From assembly GCF_000411155.1 (NCBI RefSeq), contig NZ_KE150266.1:1116001-1180000 (forward strand): a DNA stretch of 64,000 bases, in the 5' to 3' direction. Positions within the stretch are counted from its first letter, which is position 1. Each line of letters starts with the position of its first letter. The position numbers and the translations under genes are program-made. Below, piece by piece: positions 54,925-63,369 of this stretch. The stretch is from Gleimia europaea ACS-120-V-Col10b. GTDB lineage: Bacteria; Actinomycetota; Actinomycetes; Actinomycetales; Actinomycetaceae. Below the pieces are notes generated by a model. The model saw only the letters and a list, made by a program, of their open reading frames with translations. It made no database searches and was not told the origin of the DNA.

Positions 54925-54945
54925 CAAGTTTGTTCAAGTTTGAAC
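54925..54945. promoter_or_regulatory. Candidate MarR operator upstream of the oxygenase gene
   Basis: GTTCAA-gt-TTGAAC (54932-54945) is a dyad with 6-bp arms, and the octamer caagtttg occurs twice 10 bp apart (54925 and 54935). It lies 33-53 bp before the oxygenase start, a good position for repression by the MarR protein of the same operon. Confidence 0.45.
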
Positions 54946-55041
54946 GACTGTGTTTAGTGTAACAACTACACCGCGAAACTCAACGGACAAGACCCGCTTG
55001 TGAGCTACTAGATGCCCCTGCGCGAGCGCCGCGAGCATATG

Positions 55042-55075
55042 AAAGCGGCCGCCAGCCCAAGCTCGCGGCCGCTTT
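55042..55075. terminator. Terminator after the pyridoxal kinase gene
   Basis: A perfect 11-bp stem (55042-55052 with 55065-55075) with AAAGC ends and a 12-base loop. It lies 41 bp beyond the kinase stop on the - strand and is also usable in the other direction. Confidence 0.75.
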
Positions 55076-55116
55076 ATGTAGCTACAAACAGCGCCTCATG
55101 CGCTGCCCACCATTAA

Positions 55117-55917
55117 CTAAGCTTGCTGCCACACGGCATTAAACGGGGTGTGCGCAGGAAGACTCCCCGCAATACCGCGCGTCACAATCTCTTTAGCAAC
55201 CCGCACAGCCTCGTAAATGTCTGCGCCCTTAGCCAGCTCAGCCGCAATCGCTGCCGCAAGCGTGCAACCCGCGCCCGTTGGACGCTCATCGCCAATCTTC
55301 GGTGAGGCATAGCGCGTGATCTTCTGACCATCCCACAACAAATCAACGGCCTCATCGCCCGCAAGCTGCATTCCACCCTTGGCGAGAACGTACTTTGGAC
55401 CAAGCTCACCGATCTTTTGCGCGGCACGAGCCAAATCGGCCTCCGTACGGACCTCAATGCCAGAAAGTTGCTCTGTTTCAAACAAGTTCGGTGTCACAAC
55501 CGTCGCCAGCGGCAGTACCTTCGTCTTGAGCGCCTCGTCCGTATCGTGCGCGTCGCCGGCCTCCTGGCCCTTACAGATCAGAACCGGATCAAGAACAATG
55601 TGCTTCCACTCGTTCGTAGCCAGCGCCTCACGCACTGCGTCAATCGTCGCCACCGTGCCCAGCATGCCGATCTTCGCAGTATCTACATCCCAGGTGGAAA
55701 CTCCCGCCTCAACCTGATCTTTAATGACCTGCGGATCAACCGGAACAAACCTGTGCGCCCAGTTATTCTTCGGATCGAAGGACACGATGCAAGTAACCGC
55801 ACCCATACCAAACACGCCAAGCTGGTGGAACGTCTTTAGATCCACCTGCAAACCAGCGCCGCCAGTTGCCTCGTTGCCTGCAATCGTCATGACCTTAACT
55901 GGATTGCTCAATGACAT
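55117..55917 (-). CDS. pdxK: Pyridoxal/pyridoxine kinase of the ThiD-like class
   Basis: A 266-residue ribokinase-fold enzyme. Substrate binding starts at MTIAGNEATGGAG, the ATP site includes VVTPNLFE, and the anion hole with catalytic Asp/Cys is PTGAGC near residue 225. The segments VSFDPKNNWAHRFVPV, KIGMLG and LDPVLICKG resemble the pyridoxal kinases of Firmicutes that belong to the ThiD fold and differ from true HMP-phosphate kinases. No thiamine gene or TPP riboswitch is nearby, which supports the B6 assignment, but ThiD activity remains possible. The ATG at 55917 has GAGG 5 nt upstream; an upstream start would add 16 unlikely residues. Confidence 0.75.
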   Translation of the reverse strand: MSLSNPVKVMTIAGNEATGGAGLQVDLKTFHQLGVFGMGAVTCIVSFDPKNNWAHRFVPVDPQVIKDQVEAGVSTWDVDTAKIGMLGTVATIDAVREALATNEWKHIVLDPVLICKGQEAGDAHDTDEALKTKVLPLATVVTPNLFETEQLSGIEVRTEADLARAAQKIGELGPKYVLAKGGMQLAGDEAVDLLWDGQKITRYASPKIGDERPTGAGCTLAAAIAAELAKGADIYEAVRVAKEIVTRGIAGSLPAHTPFNAVWQQA

Positions 55918-55996
55918 TTCCACCTCGATAAAAATAGTTCGAAAGCATAAGCAAACGCTTACCAAGCGCGCCTACAGGGCACAGATTACACGCAAA

Positions 55997-57331
55997 CTAC
56001 TGCCTTGCCATATCCACAAAACGCGCGTAATGGCCCTGGAAGGCCACCGGGATCGTTCCCGTCTCACCATTACGGTGCTTGGCAACAATAATGTCGGCCT
56101 CACCCGGACGCTCATCCTGATCGTAATAATCCGGGCGATGTAGCAACATGATCACGTCCGCATCCTGCTCCAGCGAGCCCGACTCGCGCAGATCCGCGAT
56201 CATCGGCTTCTTATCCGTACGCTGCTCCGGGCCACGATTCAGCTGCGCCACCGCCACCACCGGAATCTCCAATTCTTTCGCCAAGAGCTTCAGCGAGCGG
56301 GAGAACTCCGAAACTTCCTGCTGGCGCGACTCCACTTGCTTACCCGACGACATGAGCTGCAGGTAGTCAATCACCACCAGGCCAAGATTGTGCTGCTGCT
56401 TCAAGCGACGGCATTTTGCGCGAATCTCGTTCATTGCCATGTTCGGCGAATCGTCAATAAAGAAGGGCGCTTTTGAAATGTTCGAAATCGTCTTTGACAG
56501 GCGCGTCCAGTCACGGTCTTCCATCTCGCCTCGACGCATCTTGCCAAAGTGCACTCCGGCCTCGGCCGCGATCAAACGCATGCCAATCTCTTCGCGTGAC
56601 ATTTCCAGCGAGAAGATAACCGACGTGATGTTTTGATGCACCGCCGCCGCCCTCATGAAATTCATGGCCAGAGTTGACTTACCCATTGCCGGACGCGCCG
56701 CAACAATGATCATTTGCCCCGGTTGCAATCCTGTAGTCAGGTGATCCAGATCTGAAATCCCTGTGGGTACGCCCTTTGACACGTCCTTGTTCTGCGCGAT
56801 CTCGTCAAGATGGGCAAGTAGGGGATCCGCAATCTCAGCCAACTGCACGTAATCCGAAGTGCTCCGGCGCTCAGACACCGCGTAGATCTCAGATTGTGCG
56901 GCATCCACGATGTCATCGACGTCCCCGCCCGTTTCCGCGTAACCAAGCTGAACAATCCGGGTGCCCGCCTCCACAAGACGCCGTAGCTGCGCCCGCTCGC
57001 GCACAATACGCGCGTAATAACCCACGTTGGCAGCAGTTGGAACCGAAGCGATCAGGGTGTGCAGGTAAGTGGGCTCTGGCAAACGGCTTAGATTTCCCTG
57101 GCGTTTTAGCTCACCGGCAACCGTGAGGGTATCCACAGGCTCGCCGCGAGAGTAGAGCTCCATGATCGTGTTGTGGATCATCTCGTGATCCGGACGGTAG
57201 TAGTCGGAGCTATCCATCGCCTCAATAACATCGTTCACGGCGTCCTTGGAAAGCATCATGGAGCCAAGAACGGACTGCTCCGCCTCAATATCTTGCGGAG
57301 GGATTCGATCAAAACCCGACTGGTCTGCCAC
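55997..57331 (-). CDS. dnaB: Replicative DNA helicase
   Basis: A 444-residue hexameric helicase with the N-terminal collar domain (PPQDIEAEQSVLGSMMLS) and a RecA-type motor. Walker A is ARPAMGKST near 207, Walker B VVIDYLQLM, and motifs QVESRQQEVSEFSR and DLRESGSLEQDADV are intact. No intein is present. GTG start with AAGG upstream. It unwinds DNA at the replication fork and is loaded at the origin by DnaA-dependent steps. The intergenic region on its 5' side is full of DnaA boxes. Confidence 0.97.
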   Translation of the reverse strand: MADQSGFDRIPPQDIEAEQSVLGSMMLSKDAVNDVIEAMDSSDYYRPDHEMIHNTIMELYSRGEPVDTLTVAGELKRQGNLSRLPEPTYLHTLIASVPTAANVGYYARIVRERAQLRRLVEAGTRIVQLGYAETGGDVDDIVDAAQSEIYAVSERRSTSDYVQLAEIADPLLAHLDEIAQNKDVSKGVPTGISDLDHLTTGLQPGQMIIVAARPAMGKSTLAMNFMRAAAVHQNITSVIFSLEMSREEIGMRLIAAEAGVHFGKMRRGEMEDRDWTRLSKTISNISKAPFFIDDSPNMAMNEIRAKCRRLKQQHNLGLVVIDYLQLMSSGKQVESRQQEVSEFSRSLKLLAKELEIPVVAVAQLNRGPEQRTDKKPMIADLRESGSLEQDADVIMLLHRPDYYDQDERPGEADIIVAKHRNGETGTIPVAFQGHYARFVDMARQ

Positions 57332-57419
57332 AAAAACCGCCTTCTAGTTAACGCACCCTGCGCCCACGATTTCAGCCAGGCCGCGCCAGGGAACGCGCTC
57401 CATTTGTGCAAAGGCGCAG

Positions 57420-57679
57420 TTATCAACAGTTACTGAGGGAAACCGTGAATACCGGTAAGGTTATCCCCGAAAGGCCAAACTCAAAAACCCTAAATGTTAA
57501 TAACTTGTGCATTTTCGGTGGATAACTCCCATAAATTGTTCAAAACCTGTGGATAACGTGTGGATTGTGCGGAAGTTGTGTCAATGACGTCCATTCTCAA
57601 ACCCCCAGAACAGCGCCAAATTATCCACAGTTTTGTTCACACCCTGTGGAACAAAAGTCGAAGGTAAATAGGTGGATAA
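57420..57679. other. Cluster of DnaA boxes, possible origin-like region
   Basis: In the 350-bp gap between the dnaB start and the MATE start, eight sequences match the DnaA box TTATCCACA or its complement. Perfect copies are at 57548-57556 and 57621-57629. One-mismatch copies are at 57420-57428, 57517-57525 and 57671-57679; two-mismatch copies at 57461-57469, 57559-57567 and 57645-57653. They face both ways, and A/T-rich stretches (57481-57510 and 57530-57547) lie between. The last box overlaps the ribosome binding site of the MATE gene. Function as oriC, as a DnaA titration site or as a DnaA-controlled promoter cannot be told apart by eye. Confidence 0.75.
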
Positions 57680-57681
57680 CT

Positions 57682-59067
57682 TTGACACAACACTCAAGTA
57701 AGACTGAACCACAACTTGAAGGTTCTGAGCTCAATCGTGAGATTCTCCGTCTCGCCCTCCCTGCACTCGGAGCGCTGTTGGCCCAACCCCTATTCACCAC
57801 CATTGATTCGGCTATGGTAGGCCACCTCGGAACCGAGGAACTAGCCGGCCTCGCCCTCTCATCAACAATCCTCATGACGGCGGTGGGCCTGTTCATCTTC
57901 CTGGCATACTCCACAACATCCATCACCGCCAGGGCGCTAGGCGCGGGGAAAATCGCCTCCGGTTTGCGTGCTGGCATTGAGGCACTCTGGCTTGCCGGAC
58001 TTCTTGGCATACTCACCGCGAGCGCACTCATTTTTGCCGCCCCCACCATCATTAGCTGGTTCCGACCCGACCCGTCGGTTGTTCCCCACGCCATCGCCTA
58101 CCTGCAGTACTCTTCACCCGGCCTTGTCGGCATGCTCGTGGTTCTTGCTGCTACAGGAACGCTACGCGGCCTGCTCGACACCAAGACGCCGCTATACGTT
58201 GCCACGGCCGGCGCCGCCGGCAACGCGGCGCTTAACGCGATCTTCATTTACGGGCTAAACATGGGCATTGCCGGTTCTGGTTTGGGCACCGCCATTGCCC
58301 AAACCCTCATGGGGATCACTCTGGTGGCAGTAGTGGTTAAGGGAGCGCGGCGCGAAGGAGTGAGCCTGAAACCCTCATTCGGTGGTTTGCTTGGCGCCAC
58401 CAGCGCAGGCCTACCCCTGCTTGTGCGCACGCTAACGCTTCGCATTGCGATTCTCGCCACCGTTGCTGTAGTCACCCGCGCTGGAGCGATCGCCCTGGCC
58501 GCCCACCAGGTAGTAAACACCGTGTGGAACTTCGCGGCGTTTGCCCTCGACGCCCTGGGAATCTCCGCCCAGTCACTCACCGGCTACTCGATCGGCACCG
58601 GCGACCGTGCAAAGACCCACGCGCTCGTTCGCCGCATCACCATTTGGGGCGTTGCGACGGGCGCTGGCCTTGGACTCGTAATTATCGCGACGTCCGGCCT
58701 GCTTCCGTGGATTTTCGGCACCGACCCGACCATGCACAGTGCGGCCATGCGCGGCCTGTGGGTTGCCGGCGGTTTCCAAGTTCTAGCCGGTTTTGTTTTC
58801 ATGATGGATGGCGTGCTGATAGGAGCTGGCGACAACCGTTTCCTCGCGGTAGCAGGCTTGCTCACACTGGTGCCATACCTGCCAGCTTTGTGGATTATCG
58901 TAAAAATGTTCGCCAACGAGGGTGCTTTAAACGCTACAACCCAAACCACGGTACTCGTGTGGGTGTGGGTAGCTTTCGCCGGAGTGTTTATGGGGGCGCG
59001 TGCTCTCACAATCGGCCTGCGCGCTCGCGGATCAAAATGGATTTCGCAAGCCGAGGGAACTAAGTGA
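57682..59067 (+). CDS. MATE family efflux transporter
   Basis: A 461-residue transporter with 12 helices in two halves. The first helix region LALPALGALLAQPLFTTIDSAMVGHLG and the repeated NLVLGT-like counterpart in the second half (AAHQVVNTVWNFAAFALDALGISAQSLTG) are typical. It exports drugs or metabolites against protons or sodium. The TTG start is chosen because AGGTGG lies 6 nt upstream; the open frame extends to 57565, but those residues lie in the DnaA-box region and do not look coding. A substrate cannot be named. Confidence 0.85.
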   Translation: MTQHSSKTEPQLEGSELNREILRLALPALGALLAQPLFTTIDSAMVGHLGTEELAGLALSSTILMTAVGLFIFLAYSTTSITARALGAGKIASGLRAGIEALWLAGLLGILTASALIFAAPTIISWFRPDPSVVPHAIAYLQYSSPGLVGMLVVLAATGTLRGLLDTKTPLYVATAGAAGNAALNAIFIYGLNMGIAGSGLGTAIAQTLMGITLVAVVVKGARREGVSLKPSFGGLLGATSAGLPLLVRTLTLRIAILATVAVVTRAGAIALAAHQVVNTVWNFAAFALDALGISAQSLTGYSIGTGDRAKTHALVRRITIWGVATGAGLGLVIIATSGLLPWIFGTDPTMHSAAMRGLWVAGGFQVLAGFVFMMDGVLIGAGDNRFLAVAGLLTLVPYLPALWIIVKMFANEGALNATTQTTVLVWVWVAFAGVFMGARALTIGLRARGSKWISQAEGTK

Positions 59068-59228
59068 CACGCGTTTTCGTGGAAGTTGCTCACATTTGTT
59101 CGCGCGGCCTGGTACATGCGATGCCGTCACGGTAGCATGAGAGTTCGGTTCACATTTGTGTACCGGTTCGCATATCCCTCCTGTCACGGAACGACCGTGA
59201 CCGTTGAGACCAGAGGAGGTGGGGAAAC

Positions 59229-59516
59229 ATGCGTAAGTACGAACTGATGGTGATCTTCGATCCCACTGTTGATGAGCGCACCGTCGGCCCCTCGATGGAG
59301 AAGCTTCTGACCAAGGTAACCGAGGCTGGCGGCTCCGTTGAGAACGTCGATATTTGGGGCAAGCGTCGTCTTGCTTATGAAATCAACAAGCAGTCTGAAG
59401 GCATTTACGTGGTTGTGGACATGACCACCACGCCGGAGGTTTCCAAGGAAATCAACCGACTGCTGTCACTAAACGAGTCCGTAATGCGCACCAAGCTGAT
59501 GCGCCCGGAAGCGTAA
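59229..59516 (+). CDS. rpsF: 30S ribosomal protein S6
   Basis: A 95-residue S6 protein ([37 protein letters not shown]). AGAGGAGG lies before the ATG. First gene of the rpsF-ssb-rpsR-rplI operon. S6 binds S18 in the platform of the small subunit. The 161-bp upstream region (59068-59228) contains a possible -10 TAGCAT at 59133-59138 and the 10-bp sequence tcacatttgt twice, at 59090 and 59150. Confidence 0.98.
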   Translation: MRKYELMVIFDPTVDERTVGPSMEKLLTKVTEAGGSVENVDIWGKRRLAYEINKQSEGIYVVVDMTTTPEVSKEINRLLSLNESVMRTKLMRPEA

Positions 59517-59544
59517 CACTGGATGAGAATCTGAGGAGCCAAAG

Positions 59545-60081
59545 ATGGCTGGAGATACCGTAGTCACGATTATCGGCAACCTGACTTCCGACCCGGAACT
59601 TCGTTACACCGCGTCGGGCGCACCGGTTGCTAACTTCACTGTTGCATCTACTCCGCGTAGTTTTGACCGCAACTTAGGGCAGTGGAAAGACGGGGAAACC
59701 CTGTTCATGCGCTGCTCCGTGTGGCGCGATGTTGCAGAGAACGTTGCAGATTCCCTTACTAAGGGAACGCGCGTGATTGTTCAAGGACGTCTTCAGCAGC
59801 GTTCCTACGAGACCCGCGATGGCCAACAGCGCACCACCGTGGAGCTAGCGGTCGACGAGATCGGCCCGTCGCTCCGGTACGCGCGCGCCCAGGTTAGCCG
59901 TAACCCGTCCAACTATGGGGGCGGCGGCGGATACAACCAGGGAGGAATGCAAGATTCCTCTGGTTCGGGCGGCCCGTCTTTCGGCGGTGAGGCCGGCTAC
60001 AACGCGGCTCCGGGCGGGGCTCCTGATGACCCGTGGGCAACGGGTGGTTCCACAAACTTCGATTCGGAACCCCCGTTCTAA
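59545..60081 (+). CDS. ssb: Single-stranded DNA-binding protein
   Basis: A 178-residue SSB with an N-terminal OB fold ([18 protein letters not shown] at the start), a Gly/Asn/Gln-rich linker (about 115-165) and the acidic C-terminal tip FDSEPPF, which recruits partner proteins. Between rpsF and rpsR as in most bacteria. GAGGAG precedes the ATG. Confidence 0.97.
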   Translation: MAGDTVVTIIGNLTSDPELRYTASGAPVANFTVASTPRSFDRNLGQWKDGETLFMRCSVWRDVAENVADSLTKGTRVIVQGRLQQRSYETRDGQQRTTVELAVDEIGPSLRYARAQVSRNPSNYGGGGGYNQGGMQDSSGSGGPSFGGEAGYNAAPGGAPDDPWATGGSTNFDSEPPF

Positions 60082-60148
60082 ACGGTTCTTATCTAACTTT
60101 GCTCAACAACAGGGCGCACGCTAGTGCGTGAGATTTTTAGGAGACACC

Positions 60149-60391
60149 ATGGCGAAGCCTCAACTTCGCAATAAGCCGATTAAGAAGAAGGCGAACCCAC
60201 TAAAGTCCGCCAAGATTGAAAAGATTGACTACAAGGACACCGCGCTTTTGCGTAAGTTCATCTCGGACCGCGGTAAGATCCGCGCCCGTCGTGTAACTGG
60301 CGTGTCCGTTCAGGAGCAGCGCAAGATCGCGAAGGCCGTGAAGAACGCCCGCGAAATGGCTCTTCTGCCGTACTCGAGCTCTGGACGTTAA
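60149..60391 (+). CDS. rpsR: 30S ribosomal protein S18, zinc-free type
   Basis: An 80-residue S18. The core [19 protein letters not shown] and [23 protein letters not shown] is fully conserved, but the N-terminal CxxC pair of zinc-binding S18 is absent ([14 protein letters not shown] instead). In Actinobacteria the C-minus form does not need zinc. ATG at 60149 with TAGGAG just upstream; a GTG at 60128 is not used. Overall the main-operon copy is the C-minus form here. Confidence 0.96.
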   Translation: MAKPQLRNKPIKKKANPLKSAKIEKIDYKDTALLRKFISDRGKIRARRVTGVSVQEQRKIAKAVKNAREMALLPYSSSGR

Positions 60392-60410
60392 AGAGGAAGG
60401 AGACTGAATA

Positions 60411-60863
60411 ATGGCAAAACTAATTTTGACCCACGATGTCCCTAACCTCGGTGTTGCCGGTGACGTCGTTACCGTTAAGGACGGCTACGCTCGCAACTAC
60501 CTCGTTCCGCGTCGTCTCGCTGAGCGCTGGACGCCGGGCGCACAGAAGGCACTAGATAAGATTGCCGAGCGTGCGCGCGCGAAGGAAATCGCAAACGTGG
60601 ATGATGCTCGCGAGGTTCGTGACCAGCTTCAGGAAATCAAGTTTGTAGAGATCTTCAAGCTTGCTTCCACCACCGACGCCCTTTACGGCGCTGTCAAGAC
60701 CGGTGATATCGCTTCGGCTATCAAGGAAGCTTCCGGTATTGAGATAGATCGCCGTAAGATCGTTGTGGAGAAGGCCATCAAGTACGTTGGTGACCACAAC
60801 GTGACCGTTAACCTCCACCCGGAGGTTTCCGCACGCGTCAAGGTTCGTGTAAGCGCCAAGTAG
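60411..60863 (+). CDS. rplI: 50S ribosomal protein L9
   Basis: A 150-residue L9 with the N-terminal RNA-binding domain (AKLILTHDVPNLGVAGDVVTVKDGYARNYLVPR), the long connecting helix and the C-terminal domain. AAGGAG lies 8 nt before the ATG. Last gene of the operon, followed by a strong terminator. Confidence 0.98.
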   Translation: MAKLILTHDVPNLGVAGDVVTVKDGYARNYLVPRRLAERWTPGAQKALDKIAERARAKEIANVDDAREVRDQLQEIKFVEIFKLASTTDALYGAVKTGDIASAIKEASGIEIDRRKIVVEKAIKYVGDHNVTVNLHPEVSARVKVRVSAK

Positions 60864-60875
60864 TTTACGCATAGA

Positions 60876-60912
60876 AGTGCCGCCCGCAAGATTTTGCGGG
60901 CGGCACTTTTTA
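60876..60912 (+). terminator. Rho-independent terminator of the rpsF operon
   Basis: A perfect 15-bp stem (60876-60890 with 60895-60909), loop GATT, then T-run. It begins 12 bp after rplI and can also stop transcription of the convergent PBP gene. Confidence 0.95.
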
Positions 60913-60962
60913 TCTATCCATATAGCCCAAAGATTCCTCTCTCGAGGTCCTCCAACTTCTAG

Positions 60963-63287
60963 CTAGTGGTTTTCATCGGGCTCAGTTGCCGGCTCGGTAG
61001 GCGGATTAGTGGTGGGAGTGTCGTTTGGAGCTTCCGTTTGGGTTGGCTCCTCCCTCTTCTCCTTCTTCTCCGTCTTCTGAGTTTGTGTGGTAGTCGTCTC
61101 TGTTGGAGGCGTGTACGTTTTGAACGTGGATCGACGGACGTCTGGCTTGTACCAGTCGAACTCTGCGACCTCGTACTTGTCGATCGCTTTCAACATGTAC
61201 GTTTGCCACACGGTGCCTGGCCAAGTGGAGCCGGTAACTTCGTATTCTCCACCAAATGGGGTGATGGAGACTTCGTTTCCGTCTTCACCAATCTGGTACA
61301 TGGACACCACGGTGGCAAGTTGCGGGATTGCCCCCGCGAACTGGGCGGAACGGTTTTCTTCAGAAGAACCGGTCTTAGCCAGCACGGGCCGCCCAATGGT
61401 TCCAGCCTTTTCCCCAGATCCCCACTGGGCGCTGGCCTGCATGCCGGGTAGCGCGGCAGAAATGATTTCAGAGTCAAACACGCGCTCGGTGCTTGTGGGA
61501 CCCTGATAGATTTGCTCGCCGTCGTAGCGGGTAACTTCCTTAATCATATGAGGCGTGCTCCGCAGTCCTCCGGACGCGATAGTAGCGTATGCCCGGGTGA
61601 GATCCAGATTATGCGGCGACGCTGACCCGAGAATGTTACGGAGCGTGTCGTCAAGGCCGACGGTGTCCTCTGGCAAGCCAAGCTTAATCGCGGCGTCGCG
61701 CGTTTTACCCGGACCCATCTCGTTATTCATTTCAACAAATGGAGTGTTGATAGATAGCGAAGTTGCGCGAACCATATTGACGTAGCCGTACGAAAAGCCC
61801 CCATAGTTTCCGAGTGGAGGCGTTACTTCTCCGGTGCGTTTGTCGGTGATCTGTAGCGGCGAGTTGCCGTTGTACATATCCTCGATTGTTCCGCCGGCTT
61901 GCATGTATGCGATGAGGCCAAACGGCTTCATCGTTGATCCTGCCATCGCCCTGTCCTGGGTGACGGCGTTGGATTGGCGTTCTTGATAGTCGGCGCCAGC
62001 AAATTCTGCGACAATTTCGCCATTAACGGGGTTGATGGATGAGAGAGCCACCTGCAATCCCGCATCGTGATCGTCGGGGAGTTCATTTACCGCCTCGACA
62101 GCGTAGTCTTGCAGGTCCTTATCCAAGGTAGTGACAATCACGTAACCGCCCGAATCTAGCTGCTCTGGGGTTATGCCGGCACGATTTTCTAGTTCGGTGC
62201 GGATCTGTTGCATGAGGTGACCCTTCCACCCAGTCATGCTGGTTTCGGAATGCGGGTCGATAGTTTCCGGGAAGGTCGCGTCGTTAGCCTCATCCTGTGT
62301 GATCCAGCCATCTTCAACCATGTGTTTGAGGACGCGGTCGAAGCGTACTTTTGCCACGTCTGGGTCTACTGCGGGATCCCACGCGGAGGGCGCGGGGATG
62401 ATGCCGGCAAGCAAGGCTGATTCGCTAAGCGTCAGATCGGTTGCGGGGTGGCCAAAGTATTTGAGTGCCGCCTCTTCTATACCGTACGCGCCGCGCCCAA
62501 AGTAGATGGTGTTGAGGTAGTTCTCGAGGATCTCGTCCTTGGATTGCTGCCTGTTGATCTTGAGGGCTAGTAAGGCTTCTTTAATTTTGCCCTTTATGCT
62601 CGTAGTGGTGTCCAGGTAGTAGCGTTCCACGTACTGCTGGCTCAGTGTGGAGGCACCTTGCAAGGACCCCCCGCGAACATTGTTAATAAAGGCGCGAGCT
62701 ATGCCTTTCAGGTCAATACCGGAGTTGGTGTAGAAAGTGCGGTCCTCTGAAGAAATGACTGCTTTTCCAACGTAGTCCGGAATAGTTTGCGTATCTATGA
62801 TGGTACGGTCGATTTCGGCAAAAGTACCGAGTTCAGTTTCACCGTCGGAGTAGTAGACGCTAGTTTTTTGCGCCAGCGCAAACTCTCCGGGTTTCGGCAA
62901 GGTCACGGACGCGTAGGCAACCATGAATCCGATCGAGCCAAGAATAACCACGGTGAGGAACGCAATGAGAATACCGATTCCTATGCGCGCGCCAGTCGAC
63001 TTCTTCTTGTTCCCCCCGCTTGTCTTCTTCCCGCTTTTTGCTGCGGGTTTGCGCGCGGTTGTCTTCGTAGTTTTGCCACTCGGTTGGCTGGCAGTGCTTA
63101 TATTTTTTCGCGGCGAGGACGACGCGGTGACAGCGGGTTTGCTCTGGGGGCTCTTAGGGATGGAAGAGGAGGGTGTTTTGGAACCCGGGTTTGTAGCGGT
63201 CGTGCCATGACGGTGGATAGAGCGGCGCGAAGGCAATCCGGAGGGTTTCCGGTTGCTATTTTTATTAGGTTCGCGACTGTCAGCCAT
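60963..63287 (-). CDS. Class A penicillin-binding protein (transglycosylase/transpeptidase)
   Basis: A 774-residue bifunctional cell-wall synthase. A basic, Ser/Lys/Thr-rich cytoplasmic part (about 1-98) leads to one membrane helix (about 102-124). The GT51 transglycosylase follows with the catalytic EDRTFY (about 185) and the QGASTLSQQ motif. The transpeptidase has the serine in GSTMKP (about 450), SxN as SINTPF and KTG as KTGSSEENR. The C-terminus is a Thr/Glu/Pro-rich tail of about 60 residues. It polymerises and cross-links peptidoglycan outside the membrane. ATG at 63287 with AAGGTGG at 5 nt; a GTG 9 bp upstream is an alternative. Near the origin together with dnaB, as in related genomes. 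Confidence 0.95.
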   Translation of the reverse strand: MADSREPNKNSNRKPSGLPSRRSIHRHGTTATNPGSKTPSSSIPKSPQSKPAVTASSSPRKNISTASQPSGKTTKTTARKPAAKSGKKTSGGNKKKSTGARIGIGILIAFLTVVILGSIGFMVAYASVTLPKPGEFALAQKTSVYYSDGETELGTFAEIDRTIIDTQTIPDYVGKAVISSEDRTFYTNSGIDLKGIARAFINNVRGGSLQGASTLSQQYVERYYLDTTTSIKGKIKEALLALKINRQQSKDEILENYLNTIYFGRGAYGIEEAALKYFGHPATDLTLSESALLAGIIPAPSAWDPAVDPDVAKVRFDRVLKHMVEDGWITQDEANDATFPETIDPHSETSMTGWKGHLMQQIRTELENRAGITPEQLDSGGYVIVTTLDKDLQDYAVEAVNELPDDHDAGLQVALSSINPVNGEIVAEFAGADYQERQSNAVTQDRAMAGSTMKPFGLIAYMQAGGTIEDMYNGNSPLQITDKRTGEVTPPLGNYGGFSYGYVNMVRATSLSINTPFVEMNNEMGPGKTRDAAIKLGLPEDTVGLDDTLRNILGSASPHNLDLTRAYATIASGGLRSTPHMIKEVTRYDGEQIYQGPTSTERVFDSEIISAALPGMQASAQWGSGEKAGTIGRPVLAKTGSSEENRSAQFAGAIPQLATVVSMYQIGEDGNEVSITPFGGEYEVTGSTWPGTVWQTYMLKAIDKYEVAEFDWYKPDVRRSTFKTYTPPTETTTTQTQKTEKKEKREEPTQTEAPNDTPTTNPPTEPATEPDENH

Positions 63288-63369
63288 TGGAACCACCTTT
63301 CTAAAGCAGGGCCCGGCGGTTACTGAAGACCGGGTGCCTCTTTCGTCTATCTAGCAATTGTGCATGGTT

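Noticed and set aside
57565..57681. Upstream extension of the MATE frame
   Set aside because: The stretch is made of DnaA boxes; the TTG at 57682 has AGGTGG in good position.
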